Source: Kushneria indalinina DSM 14324 (lineage in GTDB: Bacteria > Pseudomonadota > Gammaproteobacteria > Pseudomonadales > Halomonadaceae). From it: a stretch of 64,000 nucleotides of DNA. The notes under the pieces were generated by a model, which searched no databases, had not been told where the DNA came from, and was given only the letters and a program-made list of their open reading frames with translations. The stretch lies in assembly GCF_003385845.1 (NCBI RefSeq), contig NZ_QRDJ01000007.1, positions 647,380-711,379 of the forward strand, given 5' to 3'. Position numbers and translations under genes: made by a program. Shown piece after piece: positions 63,252 to 64,000 of the stretch. Position 1 is the stretch's first letter. Every line of letters begins with the position of its first letter.

Positions 63252-64000
63252 ATGAACCATTTACCTACCTTCGATGATGTGGTGGCCGCATCAGAGCGCA
63301 TCCAGGGCCATGCCCACCGCACGCCGGTGATGACCTCGCGCACCCTGGATGAGGCCATGGGCGCGCAGGTGTTTTTCAAATGCGAGAACTTTCAGCGCAT
63401 GGGCGCCTTCAAGTTCCGGGGCGCCTTCAATGCACTCTCACGGTTCAGCCCCGAGCAGAAGCAGGCCGGGGTCGTGGCGTTCTCTTCCGGCAACCATGCC
63501 CAGGCCATTGCGCTGTCCGCCAGGCTTCAGGGCATTCCGGCGACCATCGTCATGCCCGAGGACGCGCCGGCCGCCAAGGTGGCCGCGACCCAGGGCTATG
63601 GCGCTGACGTGGTGTTCTATGACCGCTACACCGAAGATCGTGAGCAGATTGGCCGCGATCTTGCCGAAAAGCATGGCCTGACCCTGATTCCGCCCTATGA
63701 CCACTTCGATGTGATCAGCGGGCAGGGCACGGCCGCGAAGGAGCTTTTCGAGGACGTCGGCACGCTGGATGTGCTGTTCGTGTGCCTGGGCGGCGGTGGC
63801 CTGCTCTCCGGCAGCGCGCTGGCAGCCCGGGCCCTGTCGCCGGCGTGCAAAATCTATGGCGTCGAGCCCGAGGCGGGCAATGACGGGCAGCAATCGTTTC
63901 GCAGCGGTCAGATCGTTCATATCGATACCCCCAAAACCATCGCCGATGGCGCGCAGACCCAGCATCTGGGCCAGCTCACCTTTCCGATCATTCAGCGCGA
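63252..64000 (+). CDS. Serine/threonine or hydroxyaspartate dehydratase, partial (window edge)
   Basis: The PLP-dependent dehydratase is cut at the end of the window after 249 codons. It begins MNHLPTFDDVVAASERIQGH and has the Schiff-base Lys in MGAFKFRGAFNAL (about residue 54), the substrate loop SSGNHAQAIAL, and the PLP-phosphate glycine loop CLGGGGLLSG (about 178). The closest type seems to be threo-3-hydroxyaspartate ammonia-lyase/serine racemase rather than biosynthetic IlvA, but this is a judgement from motifs. AGGAGAG precedes the ATG. Confidence 0.85.
   Translation, partial: MNHLPTFDDVVAASERIQGHAHRTPVMTSRTLDEAMGAQVFFKCENFQRMGAFKFRGAFNALSRFSPEQKQAGVVAFSSGNHAQAIALSARLQGIPATIVMPEDAPAAKVAATQGYGADVVFYDRYTEDREQIGRDLAEKHGLTLIPPYDHFDVISGQGTAAKELFEDVGTLDVLFVCLGGGGLLSGSALAARALSPACKIYGVEPEAGNDGQQSFRSGQIVHIDTPKTIADGAQTQHLGQLTFPIIQR

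Overview
GC-rich, gene-dense chromosomal DNA of a gammaproteobacterium, most likely a halophile of the Halomonas/Kushneria type. That assignment is an inference from gene content (rpmH/rnpA/yidC facing dnaA-dnaN-recF-gyrB, pqiABC, rlmJ, hemW-rdgB, a GabR-gabDT cluster) and from protein style; I could not run a database search. About 60 protein genes are supported. No tRNA, rRNA, CRISPR array, insertion sequence or prophage was seen.

Layout. 1-3.6 kb: rdgB-hemW, an OmpA-type lipoprotein and rlmJ. 3.7-7.4 kb, minus strand: the pqiABC lipid-transport operon. 7.6-11.1 kb, minus: a heterodimeric ABC exporter of MdlAB type. 11.3-17.8 kb: CDF transporter, lipoate ligase, AraJ-type MFS exporter, PhzF protein, mnmE, flavin reductase. 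17.9-23.8 kb: pgm, a Tat-exported aldo/keto reductase, a membrane protein, an M20 peptidase and an NrtR-like regulator. 23.9-33 kb: the replication-origin neighbourhood, with yidC-rnpA-rpmH on minus and dnaA-dnaN-recF-gyrB on plus, separated by a DnaA-box cluster. yidD is absent and mnmE lies away from yidC.

33-43 kb: small accessory genes, a MerR/carboxymuconolactone-decarboxylase pair with a textbook 19-bp MerR promoter, an arginase-fold protein next to an ExoI-like nuclease, and a GABA cluster (MocR regulator divergent from permease-gabD-gabT). 42-47.5 kb: ribokinase, pirin, HAD phosphatase, an AT-rich gap before a GT9 glycosyltransferase, and a DMT exporter. 47.6-51 kb: a two-gene molybdopterin/iron-sulfur oxidoreductase without a membrane-anchor gene beside it. 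51.1-64 kb: cdd, a small zinc-ribbon gene, MAPEG, GFA, a D-2-hydroxyacid dehydrogenase, rnz, ubiX, small lipoprotein and DUF genes, a GGDEF-EAL protein, a nuclease, AraC, LysE, asparaginase, and the start of a threonine-dehydratase-type gene cut by the window edge.

The most striking signal is at 51.80-51.96 kb. Seven consecutive short hairpins each present an A(N)GGA motif in the loop, followed by a GGA-rich Shine-Dalgarno and an 83-codon zinc-ribbon gene that ends in an intrinsic terminator. This is the architecture of a CsrA/RsmA-sequestering RNA (CsrB/RsmZ type), but it appears as the leader of a protein-coding transcript, with a near-perfect 23-bp palindrome over a consensus TATAAT upstream. 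It may be a dual-function sponge-mRNA or a heavily CsrA-controlled gene.
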